Origin: Pseudomonadota bacterium
GTDB taxonomy: Bacteria > Pseudomonadota > Gammaproteobacteria > Burkholderiales > Rhodocyclaceae
Direction: 5' to 3'
Assembly (NCBI GenBank): GCA_018241685.1
Contig: JAFEDJ010000054.1
Span: 248,001 to 312,000 of the forward strand
DNA length: 64,000 bases
Positions 42,630 through 50,520 of the stretch are shown in pieces (positions within the stretch are counted from its first letter, which is position 1; every line of letters starts with the position of its first letter). A model generated the notes under the pieces. It did no database searches. It saw only the letters and a list, made by a program, of their open reading frames with translations, and was not told where the DNA came from. The position numbers were made by a program, and so were the translations under genes.

Positions 42630-43199
42630 ATGATCGATGTTTCGCTCAAGTTCCTCGTCGACGAAGTCAACGCCTACCTGCAGCGGCGGCTCAACTCCGA
42701 CTTCGGCAAGGTCGAGCTCGGCGCTCTCGTCGATGACAAGGGCAACTGGCAGGCCACCACCGACACCGTCCGGCTGACCCTCTTTCAGATCGAGGAAGAA
42801 CGCCATGCCCGCGCCCAGGTGCCCCAGCAGGTCATCGTGGACGGGCGTAGCGTCACGCTGCCGCCGCCACTGGCAATCAATCTGATAGTCCTCTTCGCCG
42901 CCAGCTTCACCACCTATGCCGAAGGCCTGCGCCAGCTGTCGCTGCTGCTGACCTTCTTCCAGGCCCACCCGCTGTTCACGCCAAGCGACTATCCGGCACT
43001 GCCGCCCGGCGTCGACCGGCTGGCCGTCGAGCTGGTCAATTACGGCCCCGAGCAGGCCAACCAGATGTGGACCTGCCTCGGCGCCAAGCACCTGCCATCG
43101 GTGGTCTATCGCATCCGCATGCTGGTCCTGCAGGACCAGGAGCCCGGCGCCACCGGCACGCCGATCCTCGACATCCACACCCACGCGGGCCTGCGATGA
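42630..43199 (+). CDS. DUF4255 protein, Pvc16/Afp16-like tube/sheath terminal cap of eCIS
   Basis: The 189-aa protein starts MIDVSLKFLVDEVNAYLQRRL and has the DUF4255 layout: a short helical start, a beta-rich middle (VRLTLFQIEEER ... LPPPLAINLIVLFAASF) and YAEGLRQLSLLLTFFQAHPLFT. In Photorhabdus virulence cassettes and the antifeeding prophage the equivalent (Pvc16/Afp16) terminates tube and sheath and sets particle length. Here it is the first gene of the injection locus, with GGAGGAGGG ahead of it and a CRP-type site further upstream. The next gene overlaps its stop (ATGA). Confidence 0.85.
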   Translation: MIDVSLKFLVDEVNAYLQRRLNSDFGKVELGALVDDKGNWQATTDTVRLTLFQIEEERHARAQVPQQVIVDGRSVTLPPPLAINLIVLFAASFTTYAEGLRQLSLLLTFFQAHPLFTPSDYPALPPGVDRLAVELVNYGPEQANQMWTCLGAKHLPSVVYRIRMLVLQDQEPGATGTPILDIHTHAGLR

Positions 43200-44197
43200 A
43201 CAGCGCCTTCCGCCGTCTATGGACGGTGGCCGTCAGCCATGATTTCCGTGGCGGCCCCTGCGACGACCTGGCCTTCATGGTGCCGCCGGCCACCCGCGAC
43301 ACGCTGGCCGGCATGCACGCGCTGGTACGCGAGCTCGACGGCATGCTGCACGTACTGATCGCCGTGGACGACGAAGGCAACCCGCTCGGCGACTGCGTTG
43401 GGCGCCGCCTGCTGTTCGGCCTAGCGCCGCGCAGCCCGAGCTTCACGCAATACACGCAATTGCCGGCCCTGCCGCCCGGCGAGACGCCGCTGTTCGCCAA
43501 CGAAGCATCCGCCGACGCCCTCGACGCGGCCCCCCGCGGCGTCAATCTGGCCGGCCCGGCACCAAGCATCGCTCCGCGCCTGGCCGCCCGCCCGCTGGAT
43601 CTGAGCATCACCCGCCCGGATGGCACGCCGCTGGCCAGCGCCCGCCTCGGCCCGGCGGACGCCGACTGGGTCTTCCGCGGCGCCGACGCGGGCGAGTTCG
43701 TCGTCAGCGAGAGTGCCGCCGGCGGACTCTCCGCCAGCCGCCGCCTGCTCGTCGAGCCCGGCCTCGCCGCCGATCCGCCATGGGGCGTGCTGAGCCTCAC
43801 CGCCAGCGCCGGCCACGTGGCCAACGGCCAGGCCTTCACGCTGGCCTTCAGCGCCGGCAGCGCGCTGCTGCGCTACTACGTGGTGGTCAAGCCGGCCAGC
43901 GACGCGGACTTTGCCAGCATCCAGGTGGAAGACCACGGCGCCGCCGGCGACGGCCGCCCGACGGTCGCCTTCACCCGCCTGCTGCCGCCCTTCGGCGGCG
44001 ACCGGCTCGCCCCGGCCCTGCTCGACCCGGGCGGAACCCGCAGGATCGTGCTCTTCGAAGCCCAGACCCCGGTCGCCCGGCGCGCCGCAGGACCGCACGG
44101 ATTCGAGCTGCACCGCAACGGCGAGGTGCTCATCGGCAACCTGCCGCAACCCGGCGCCGAACGCAGTGACGCCCAGTTCGTCGTCCACCTGAGATAA
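43196..44197 (+). CDS. eCIS-associated protein of unknown function (333 aa)
   Basis: The gene overlaps the cap gene by four bases (ATGA) and precedes the sheath by 27 bases, so it belongs to the particle operon. The N-terminal 115 residues (MNSAFRRLWTVAVSHDFRGGPCDDLAFMVPP ...) seem to form a separate domain with LHVLIAVDDEGNPLG and LLFGLAPRSPSFTQYT. The rest is beta-rich with Ala/Pro-rich linkers (ARPLDLSITRPDGTPL; RLLVEPGLA; FHLR-like end). No signal peptide or membrane helix. I do not recognise it; a structural accessory, decoration or receptor-contact role is possible. It has no counterpart I know in the PVC or Afp gene sets. Confidence 0.75.
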   Translation: MNSAFRRLWTVAVSHDFRGGPCDDLAFMVPPATRDTLAGMHALVRELDGMLHVLIAVDDEGNPLGDCVGRRLLFGLAPRSPSFTQYTQLPALPPGETPLFANEASADALDAAPRGVNLAGPAPSIAPRLAARPLDLSITRPDGTPLASARLGPADADWVFRGADAGEFVVSESAAGGLSASRRLLVEPGLAADPPWGVLSLTASAGHVANGQAFTLAFSAGSALLRYYVVVKPASDADFASIQVEDHGAAGDGRPTVAFTRLLPPFGGDRLAPALLDPGGTRRIVLFEAQTPVARRAAGPHGFELHRNGEVLIGNLPQPGAERSDAQFVVHLR

Positions 44198-44224
44198 GAA
44201 ACCTAGGAGAGGAGCGAAGCCGCC

Positions 44225-46183
44225 ATGCCCACCTACCGCACGCCCGATGTGTACGTCGAAGAAATTTCGGTGTTTCCCCCCTCGGTCGCCGAGGTGGAAA
44301 CCGCAGTGCCCGCCTTCGTCGGCTACACCGCCATGGCCACCCGCCTCACCGCCGGCGACCTGAAGAACGTACCGACGCGCATCACCTCGCTGCTCGAATT
44401 CGAGACCCTGTTCGGCGGCGCGCCGGAGCTCGACCTCGACCACGTGGACCTGGACGCCGGCAACCGCTTCATCAGCGCCACGCTGGCCGCCACCAACACC
44501 AAGTACCTCTACGACAGCCTGCGCCTGTTCTTCGACAACGGCGGCGGCAAGGCCTGGATCTGCTCGGTCGGCAAGCACATCGACGCGGTGGACAAGACCC
44601 AGCTGATCGCCGGCCTGGCGCGCATCGCGACGGTGGATGAACCGACCATCCTGCTCTTCCCCGACGCCGCTGGCCTGCCCGCCGACGACTTGGCCGCCGT
44701 GCAGATGGCGGCCCTTAACCAGTGCGGCAAGCTCGGCGACCGGGTCGCCGTGCTCGACACCCGCCTCGCCACCGACAAGACCAGCCACGCCACCGTGGTG
44801 GACGAGCTGCGCAACCGCATCGGTATCAACAGCCTCAAGTACGGCGCCGCCTACGCGCCATGGCTGCAGCTCAACTACCCGAAGAACGTCGGTTACGCCG
44901 ACATCAAGAGCAAGCTGAAGAAAGGCGGCGTGGCGGTCACGCTCAACGCCCTCACCGGCGACGCGGGCATCCTCGCGCTACTGCAGGGCCTCGACCAGGC
45001 GCAGGCCGACCTGGCCGGCCTGCCGGCCCGCCGCGCCACCGTCAGCGGCGGCGCCGACAAGGCCATCTCGGACACCTTCGGCACCACCCTGCTGGCCTAC
45101 CTGGGCACGCCAGACGCGGCCCACATGCAGGACCTGTTCGCCTTCGTCTACAAGATCGCCCCGCTGGTGGACGGCATGGCCAGTGGCGCCGGCGCTTTCA
45201 CCCATGCAGGCCTCAAGGGTGACGCCGGGCGGGCCATCACCCACAGCTTCATCCCGGCGATGAGCGAGCTGATCGCCGCTGAACGGGAACTCGACGGCAA
45301 GCTCACCGCCGCCTATGTCGCCCAGTACACCGCGATCGGTGCCCTCACCACCGCCGGCTGGGCGACCCTGTTCGGCGCCGACGCGCCGGCCGCGTCCACC
45401 ACTGCGATCAGTGCCGCGGCCGACGACGTCGGCCGCCTGGCAGCCGCGCAGGCGGCGATCCAGCGCATCTTCGGCACCCTGTCGTCGGCGCTGGCCAGCC
45501 TCGACGACGCCGCCGCCGGCTACGCCGCCAACACCGAAGCCAACCTGCTCGACAGCTTCGCCACCTACCGGGACATCGTGCGCGGCGTGAACAACACCCT
45601 CACGGTGTGCCCGCCGTCCGGCGCCATCGCCGGCATCTACGCGCTGGTGGACAACCAGCGCGGGGTCTGGAAAGCCCCGGCCAACGTCAGCCTGACTGGC
45701 GTCATCGCCCCCACCTATGCGCTGGACAGCGACGACACCGACAACCTCAACGTGGACGCCACCGCCGGCAAGTCGATCAACGCCATCCGCAGCTTCGTCG
45801 GCAAGGGCACGCTGATCTGGGGCGCCCGCACGCTGGCCGGCAACGACAACGAATGGCGCTACATCTCGGTGCGACGCTTCTTCAACATGGTCGAGGAGTC
45901 GGTGAAGAAATCCACCTACTGGGCGGTCTTCGAGCCCAACGACGCCAACACCTGGGTCAAGGTGCGCGGCATGATCGAGAGCTACCTGACGCAAAAGTGG
46001 CGCGAAGGCGCACTGGCCGGCTCAACCACCAAGGACGCCTTTTTCGTGCGCTGCGGGCTCGGCACCACGATGAGCAGCCAGGACATCCTCGAGGGTCGCA
46101 TGTACGTGGAAATCGGCATGGCGGTGGTCCGTCCGGCCGAATTCATCATCCTCAAGTTCTACCACAAGCTCCAGACGTCCTGA
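44225..46183 (+). CDS. eCIS contractile sheath protein
   Basis: The 652-residue protein starts MPTYRTPDVYVEEIS and has the phage tail-sheath N-terminus (TAVPAFVGYTA). Near the C-terminus it carries the sheath handshake region: INAIRSFVGKGTLIWGARTLAGNDNEWRYISVRRFFNMVEESVKKS and FVRCGLGTTMSSQDILEGRMYVEIGMAVVRPAEFIILKF. It polymerises around the inner tube and contracts to drive it forward. At 652 residues it is longer than minimal sheaths, with an inserted middle region rich in Ala. AGGAGAGGAG precedes the ATG. Only one sheath gene is present, whereas PVC/Afp loci carry three. Confidence 0.95.
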   Translation: MPTYRTPDVYVEEISVFPPSVAEVETAVPAFVGYTAMATRLTAGDLKNVPTRITSLLEFETLFGGAPELDLDHVDLDAGNRFISATLAATNTKYLYDSLRLFFDNGGGKAWICSVGKHIDAVDKTQLIAGLARIATVDEPTILLFPDAAGLPADDLAAVQMAALNQCGKLGDRVAVLDTRLATDKTSHATVVDELRNRIGINSLKYGAAYAPWLQLNYPKNVGYADIKSKLKKGGVAVTLNALTGDAGILALLQGLDQAQADLAGLPARRATVSGGADKAISDTFGTTLLAYLGTPDAAHMQDLFAFVYKIAPLVDGMASGAGAFTHAGLKGDAGRAITHSFIPAMSELIAAERELDGKLTAAYVAQYTAIGALTTAGWATLFGADAPAASTTAISAAADDVGRLAAAQAAIQRIFGTLSSALASLDDAAAGYAANTEANLLDSFATYRDIVRGVNNTLTVCPPSGAIAGIYALVDNQRGVWKAPANVSLTGVIAPTYALDSDDTDNLNVDATAGKSINAIRSFVGKGTLIWGARTLAGNDNEWRYISVRRFFNMVEESVKKSTYWAVFEPNDANTWVKVRGMIESYLTQKWREGALAGSTTKDAFFVRCGLGTTMSSQDILEGRMYVEIGMAVVRPAEFIILKFYHKLQTS

Positions 46184-46263
46184 CCGGCACCGCCGGGGCC
46201 ATGCCCGCCTGAGACACGCCCCGGCGCGCCCGCATCCCGCCACCGAATGCGAAAGGAACCGAC

Positions 46264-46698
46264 ATGCCTGCCCAGTATCCCCTGCCCGTCTTCCACTTCA
46301 CTGTCCAGTGGGGCGGCACCCGCATCGGCTTTTCCGAGGTCACCGGCCTGACCCAGGAAAACCAGGCCATCGAGTACCGCGACGGCTCCTTCCCCGAGTA
46401 CTCGTCGATCAAGATGCCGGGGCTGCGCAAGTTCAGCAACGTCACCCTCAAGCGCGGCATCGTCAAGTCGGACAACGACTTCTTCAAGTGGCTGTCGACG
46501 ATCAAGCTCAACACCGTCGAGCGCCGCGACCTCACCGTCAGCCTGCTCAACGAGAGCCACGAGCCGGTGATGGTGTGGAAGGTGCACAACGCCTTCCCGG
46601 TCAAGGTCGAGGGTCCGCAGCTCAAGGCCAGCGCCAACGAGGTGGCCATCGAGTCGATCGAGCTGGCCCACGAGGGCCTCGAGCTGCAGAACGAATAG
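46264..46698 (+). CDS. eCIS inner tube protein 1 (gp19-like)
   Basis: The 144-aa protein has the contractile-tail tube fold: PVFHFTVQWGGTRIGFSEVTGLTQE at the start, then GLRKFSNVTLKRGIVKSDNDFFKWL and the final SANEVAIESIELAHEGLEL strand. It stacks as hexameric rings inside the sheath. AAAGGAACC precedes the ATG. It is followed 30 bases on by a second tube-family gene with the same motif order. Confidence 0.95.
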   Translation: MPAQYPLPVFHFTVQWGGTRIGFSEVTGLTQENQAIEYRDGSFPEYSSIKMPGLRKFSNVTLKRGIVKSDNDFFKWLSTIKLNTVERRDLTVSLLNESHEPVMVWKVHNAFPVKVEGPQLKASANEVAIESIELAHEGLELQNE

Positions 46699-46728
46699 CC
46701 GCCGCGCCCGCCACGCTGAGGCCCCGCC

Positions 46729-47172
46729 ATGTACACGCCCCCCGTCGGATTCCATTTCAAGGTGGAAGTCCTCGGCCTTGCCCGCGCTGTCGATGACGAC
46801 GTGCGCTTCACCGACGTGGGCGGCCTGTCCCTGGAGGTGGCCACCGAGGAGGTGCCGGAAGGCGGTGAGAACCGCTACATCCAGCGCTACCCGGTGCGCA
46901 GCAAGTACCCCGACCTGGTCCTCAAGCGCGGCCTGCTGAAGGACTCGGCGATCTGGGAGTGGATCCGCGACGGCATCGAGAACCTCGACATCAAGCCGAA
47001 GAACGTGGACGTCAAGCTGCTCAACGACAAGCACGAGCCGCTCGTCACCTGGCACCTGGTCGGCGCGTGGCCGGTGAAGTGGTCGGTCAGCGACCTGTCC
47101 GCCAGCGCCAACGCCATCGTCGTCGAGAGCCTGCAGCTGGCCTACCAGTACTTCACCGTGGACAAGTCCTGA
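46729..47172 (+). CDS. eCIS inner tube protein 2 (gp19-like, tube-initiator candidate)
   Basis: The 147-residue paralogue shares the order GFHFKVEV ... FTDVGGLSLE, then YPDLVLKRGLLKDSAIWEWI, DVKLLNDKHEPLVTWHLVGAWPVKW and SANAIVVESLQLAYQYF. It is clearly related to tube protein 1 but diverged. In Afp/PVC particles such extra tube proteins sit at the baseplate and initiate the tube; the same role is likely. It is followed by a tiny DUF5908 gene. Confidence 0.92.
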   Translation: MYTPPVGFHFKVEVLGLARAVDDDVRFTDVGGLSLEVATEEVPEGGENRYIQRYPVRSKYPDLVLKRGLLKDSAIWEWIRDGIENLDIKPKNVDVKLLNDKHEPLVTWHLVGAWPVKWSVSDLSASANAIVVESLQLAYQYFTVDKS

Positions 47173-47184
47173 ACGGAGCCCGTC

Positions 47185-47346
47185 ATGCCCATCATCATCG
47201 ATGAAGTGGTGATCTCGGTGGAAGTCAGCAACACCGACTCCGGCGGTGCGGCCAGCCCGCCGCCGGAGCAGCTCGACAAGCAGGCCCTGATCGCAGAATG
47301 CGTCGCCCAGGTGCTGGAGATCCTGCGCCAGCAACAGGAGCCCTGA
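47185..47346 (+). CDS. DUF5908 family small eCIS protein (53 aa)
   Basis: A short frame starts MPIIIDEVVISVEVSNTDSG and ends with a helical ALIAECVAQVLEILRQQQEP. The shape, an MPIxIxExVIxxxV strand followed by an acidic linker and an amphipathic helix, is the DUF5908 family typically found between tube and LysM-hub genes of eCIS loci. CGGAGCC precedes the ATG, with 12 bases to the previous stop and 3 to the next start. Its function is not established; position suggests a tube-baseplate connector. Confidence 0.8.
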   Translation: MPIIIDEVVISVEVSNTDSGGAASPPPEQLDKQALIAECVAQVLEILRQQQEP

Positions 47347-47349
47347 GCC

Positions 47350-48018
47350 ATGCCGGAACGCGGACAGCTCGAGCGCCTGCGCATCGAGGCCTACACCAAG
47401 GCCGACTACAGCGGCGCCGCCATCGGCAGCTTCGAGGCCTATGTGAACCCGGCCGAGATCACCCTCGCCTACGAGATGGAGTACGACAGCGGCCAGGGCA
47501 GCGGCACCACCGGCAGCCGCATGGACTTCAAGAAGGTCAAGCCGGGCGACCTCAACCTGGTGTTCTTCCTCGACGGCACCGGCGCCAACGGGCGGCCCCT
47601 CGACGTGCAGCAGAAGGTCGAATCCTTCCAGACCATCACCGGCTACAACGGCGACATCCACCGCCCCAACTACCTCAAGGTGATGTGGGGCCGCATCCAG
47701 GTGAAGCGCTGCGTCCTCAAGAGCGCCTCCATCGTCTATAAGCTCTTCAAGCCCAGCGGCGTGCCGCTGCGGGCGGTGATCACCGCCGTATTCACCGACA
47801 ACTCGGACGACCAGACCCGCGTCGCGCTGGCCCAGGACGCGTCCCCCGACCTGACCCATGTGCGCATCATGCACGCCGGCGAAACCCTCGCCGCGCTGTG
47901 CACCGCCATCTACGGCGACCCGCGCTACGCCCCCGGCGTGGCGCGGGCCAACGGCCTGGACGGATTCCGCCAGCTGCCGGCGGGCACACGCGTGGTCTTC
48001 CCGCCCCTGGAGAAATGA
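47350..48018 (+). CDS. LysM-containing eCIS baseplate hub protein (Pvc7/Afp7-like)
   Basis: The 222-aa protein has an N-terminal domain (LERLRIEAYTKADYSGAAIGSFEAYVNPAEITLAYEMEYD) and a C-terminal LysM-like module (HVRIMHAGETLAALCTAIYGDPRYAPGVARANGLDGFRQLPAGTRVVFPPL). This combination is typical of the Pvc7/Afp7 hub protein that joins tube to spike. In this context LysM works as a structural fold rather than for cell-wall binding. The stop is TGA at 48016-48018, immediately beside the problematic start of the VgrG-like gene. Confidence 0.9.
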   Translation: MPERGQLERLRIEAYTKADYSGAAIGSFEAYVNPAEITLAYEMEYDSGQGSGTTGSRMDFKKVKPGDLNLVFFLDGTGANGRPLDVQQKVESFQTITGYNGDIHRPNYLKVMWGRIQVKRCVLKSASIVYKLFKPSGVPLRAVITAVFTDNSDDQTRVALAQDASPDLTHVRIMHAGETLAALCTAIYGDPRYAPGVARANGLDGFRQLPAGTRVVFPPLEK

Positions 48019-48019
48019 A

Positions 48020-49786
48020 ATTTCCCCCGCCCGCACCCTCCCCATCGCCGCGGAACACCGGGAGTTCACCATCAAGGTGGGCGGCAGCCCCGTGCCCCGC
48101 AGCCACCAGCTGCTGTCGGTGAGCGTGGTGAACACCGCCAACCACATCGCCTTCGCGCGCCTCGCCTACCAGGACGGCAGCGCCTCCGGCGGCGACTTCC
48201 CGCTCAGCAACGACGCGCTGTTCGCCCCCGGCGCCGAGGTCGAGGTGCTGGCCGGCGCCGGCAACCAGCCCGACCCGCTGTTCAAGGGCCTGGTGGTACG
48301 CCAGCGCCTCAAGGTGCGCGAGGGCTCGCCGCCGCAGCTGATCGTCGAATGCCGCCACGCGGCCACCAAGATGAGCCTCAAACGCCACGGCGCCACCTAT
48401 CTGGACATGACGGACGGCGACGTGATCGGCCAGCTGTGCTCCGACGCCGGCATCAACATGACGGCTGCCAGCACCACGGTCAGCCACAAGCACCTGGTCC
48501 AGTACGACTGCACCGACTGGGACTTTCTCGTCACCCGCGCCCAGGCCAACGGCCAGCTGGTGCTGACCCGTGGCGCCGACCTGGAAACCCGCGCGCCGGA
48601 CGCCAGCGCCGCCGCCGTGGCGAGCCTCAACTACGGCGCCACGCTGCTCGAATTCGACGCCGAGGTGGACGCCCGCCAGCAGACCCAGGCCGTCAAGACG
48701 CTGACCTGGAACGCCGCCGACCAGGCCGTCCACACCCTCGACGCCAGCCCGCCGTCCTTCAGCGGCCCCGGCGACCTGAAGCCCGACGACCTCGCCGCCA
48801 CGATGGGCGTGGACGCCCTCGAACTGCGCCACGCGATGCTGCCCGACGCGGAGGCCACCGCCGCTGCCGACGCCCGCTTTGCCCACGCCCGCCTCGACCA
48901 GGTCAGCGGCCGCGCGATGTGCGTCGGCCTCGGCCAGGTCCAGCCCGGCGACGTGGTCGAGCTGGCCGGCGTCGGCCAGCATTTCAGCGGCAAGGTGCTG
49001 GTCACCGGCGTGCGCCACGAGATGGACACCGTGCAGGGCTGGCGCACCCACCTGCAGTTCGGCGGCGTGCCGGAAGACCCGGCCCGCCGGGAACGCCTCG
49101 AAGCCCGCCGCAGCACCAGCCTGCTGGCGCCGGCCCACGGCCTGCAGATCGGCGTGGTCACCGACAACGAAGACCCGGAAAACGAATTCCGCGTGCGCGT
49201 GCGCCTGCCCCTCGTCGATCCGTCCAGCGACGGCGTGTGGGCGCGGGTCGCGGCCGGCGATGCGGGCGACCAGCGCGGCGTGATGATCCGCCCGGAGATC
49301 GGCGACGAGGTGGTGGTCGGCTTCCTCGACGACGACCCGCGCGCCGCGGTGATCCTCGGCATGCTCCACAGCAGCGCCAAGGCCGCGCCGCTGACACCGA
49401 GCAACGACAACCACGAGAAGGTCTTCGTCAGCCGCAGCGGCATCAAGCTGCACATCAACGACGACAAGGTGGTGCTGACCATCACCACCCCGGCCGAGCA
49501 GCAGCTCATCTTCGACGACGACCAGGGCTCGGTGCTGCTGAAGGACAAGAACGGCAACAGTATCAAGCTCGACAGCGACGGCATCACCGTCGAGAGCGCC
49601 AAGGCCCTCAACATCAAGACCGGCACCGACACCAAGCTCGACGTCGGCGCGGCCGGTGAGATCAAGACCGCCGCGGCCCTCGACATCAAGGCCGGCGCCG
49701 CCCTCAAGCTGGAAGGCAGCGGCGGGCTGGAAGCCACCACGCCGGCCATCGCCAAGCTCAAGGGTTCGCTGGTGCAGATCAACTGA
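48020..49786 (+). CDS. VgrG/Pvc8-like spike protein with non-standard or disrupted start
   Basis: The product is a VgrG-type spike: N-terminal gp27-like strands (REFTIKVGGSPVPRSHQLLSVSVV), a gp5-type OB domain near GLQIGVVTDNEDPENEFRVRVRLPLVDPSSDGVWARVAAGDAGDQRGVMIRPEIGDEVVVGF, and a C-terminal triple-stranded beta-helix rich in repeats. In its frame no ATG, GTG or TTG lies between the previous gene's stop and the conserved first strand. An ATG at 48015 is out of frame and stops at 48122. GGAGA at 48009-48013 is ideally spaced for an ATT at 48020, used here as provisional start. An indel is the alternative. Confidence 0.85.
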   Translation: MSPARTLPIAAEHREFTIKVGGSPVPRSHQLLSVSVVNTANHIAFARLAYQDGSASGGDFPLSNDALFAPGAEVEVLAGAGNQPDPLFKGLVVRQRLKVREGSPPQLIVECRHAATKMSLKRHGATYLDMTDGDVIGQLCSDAGINMTAASTTVSHKHLVQYDCTDWDFLVTRAQANGQLVLTRGADLETRAPDASAAAVASLNYGATLLEFDAEVDARQQTQAVKTLTWNAADQAVHTLDASPPSFSGPGDLKPDDLAATMGVDALELRHAMLPDAEATAAADARFAHARLDQVSGRAMCVGLGQVQPGDVVELAGVGQHFSGKVLVTGVRHEMDTVQGWRTHLQFGGVPEDPARRERLEARRSTSLLAPAHGLQIGVVTDNEDPENEFRVRVRLPLVDPSSDGVWARVAAGDAGDQRGVMIRPEIGDEVVVGFLDDDPRAAVILGMLHSSAKAAPLTPSNDNHEKVFVSRSGIKLHINDDKVVLTITTPAEQQLIFDDDQGSVLLKDKNGNSIKLDSDGITVESAKALNIKTGTDTKLDVGAAGEIKTAAALDIKAGAALKLEGSGGLEATTPAIAKLKGSLVQIN

Positions 49787-49805
49787 ACGCACGCCCGAGG
49801 ACACC

Positions 49806-50078
49806 ATGCCCAATGCAGCCCGCGTCACCGATCTGAGCGTCCATGGCGGCACCGTCACCGGCCCCGGCGTGCCCACCGTGCTGATCGGCGGCATGCCCGC
49901 CGCCGTGCTCGGCGACCTGCACAGCTGCGTGATCCCGCCGCCGCACCCGCCGGTCACGCCCTTCGTGGCTGGCAGCGCCACGGTACTGATTGGCGGCAAG
50001 CCGGCCCTGCGGGTCGGCGACAGCTGCGGCTGCGGCGCCAGCCCGGCCATCGGCGAACCGACGGTGCAGATCGGCTGA
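49806..50078 (+). CDS. PAAR-domain spike tip protein
   Basis: The 90-residue protein is almost entirely a PAAR fold: MPNAARVTDLSVHGGTVTGPG, DLHSC, HPPVTPF and SCGCGASPAIGE. His and Cys residues are placed to hold the zinc at the tip. It caps the VgrG spike and can carry effectors. The start follows GAGGACACC. It replaces the Afp10-type tip and sits between spike and gp25-like genes, as expected. Confidence 0.92.
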   Translation: MPNAARVTDLSVHGGTVTGPGVPTVLIGGMPAAVLGDLHSCVIPPPHPPVTPFVAGSATVLIGGKPALRVGDSCGCGASPAIGEPTVQIG

Positions 50079-50088
50079 GGAGCCCGTC

Positions 50089-50514
50089 ATGAGCGACACG
50101 CCCTCCTTCCTCGGCCGCGGCTGGTCCTTCCCGCCGAGCTTCGCCAACGGCAGCGTGCGCATGACCGAAGACGAAGCCGACATCCAGGCCAGCCTGCACA
50201 TCCTGTTCGGCACCGCGCCGGGCGAGCGCTTTCTGCAGCCCAGGTACGGGCTGGACATGCACGAGCTGATGTTCGAGCCCCTCAACACCACCGTCGCCAG
50301 CGTGCTGAAGGACCGCATCCTCACCACGGTGCTGGTGTACGAGCCGCGCATCCGCGTGGAGGCGCTAGACATCGACGACAGCCGGCTGATGGAAGGGGTG
50401 CTGACGATCCGCCTCGACTACCTCGTGCGCAGCACCAACTCGCGCTTCAATCTGGTCTTCCCGTTCTACCAGGGCGAGGCCAGCGAGGCGCTGCGCGCCG
50501 TCCGCCGGGGGTAA
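50089..50514 (+). CDS. gp25-like baseplate wedge protein (Pvc9-like)
   Basis: The 141-aa protein contains LGRGWSFPPSF at the start and the gp25 core DIQASLHILFGTAPGERFLQPRYGLDMHELMFEP, then DRILTTVLVYEPRIRVEAL. This is the lysozyme-like-fold wedge protein that starts sheath polymerisation at the baseplate in T4 and in eCIS/T6SS (TssE). GGAGCCC lies before the ATG, 10 bases after the PAAR stop. Confidence 0.95.
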   Translation: MSDTPSFLGRGWSFPPSFANGSVRMTEDEADIQASLHILFGTAPGERFLQPRYGLDMHELMFEPLNTTVASVLKDRILTTVLVYEPRIRVEALDIDDSRLMEGVLTIRLDYLVRSTNSRFNLVFPFYQGEASEALRAVRRG

Positions 50515-50520
50515 GCGACC

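Noticed and set aside
48015..48122. ATG overlapping the LysM-gene stop as start of the VgrG-like gene
   Set aside because: It is in the wrong frame: the resulting peptide is 35 residues of shadow sequence ending at 48122, and does not contain the conserved spike N-terminus.
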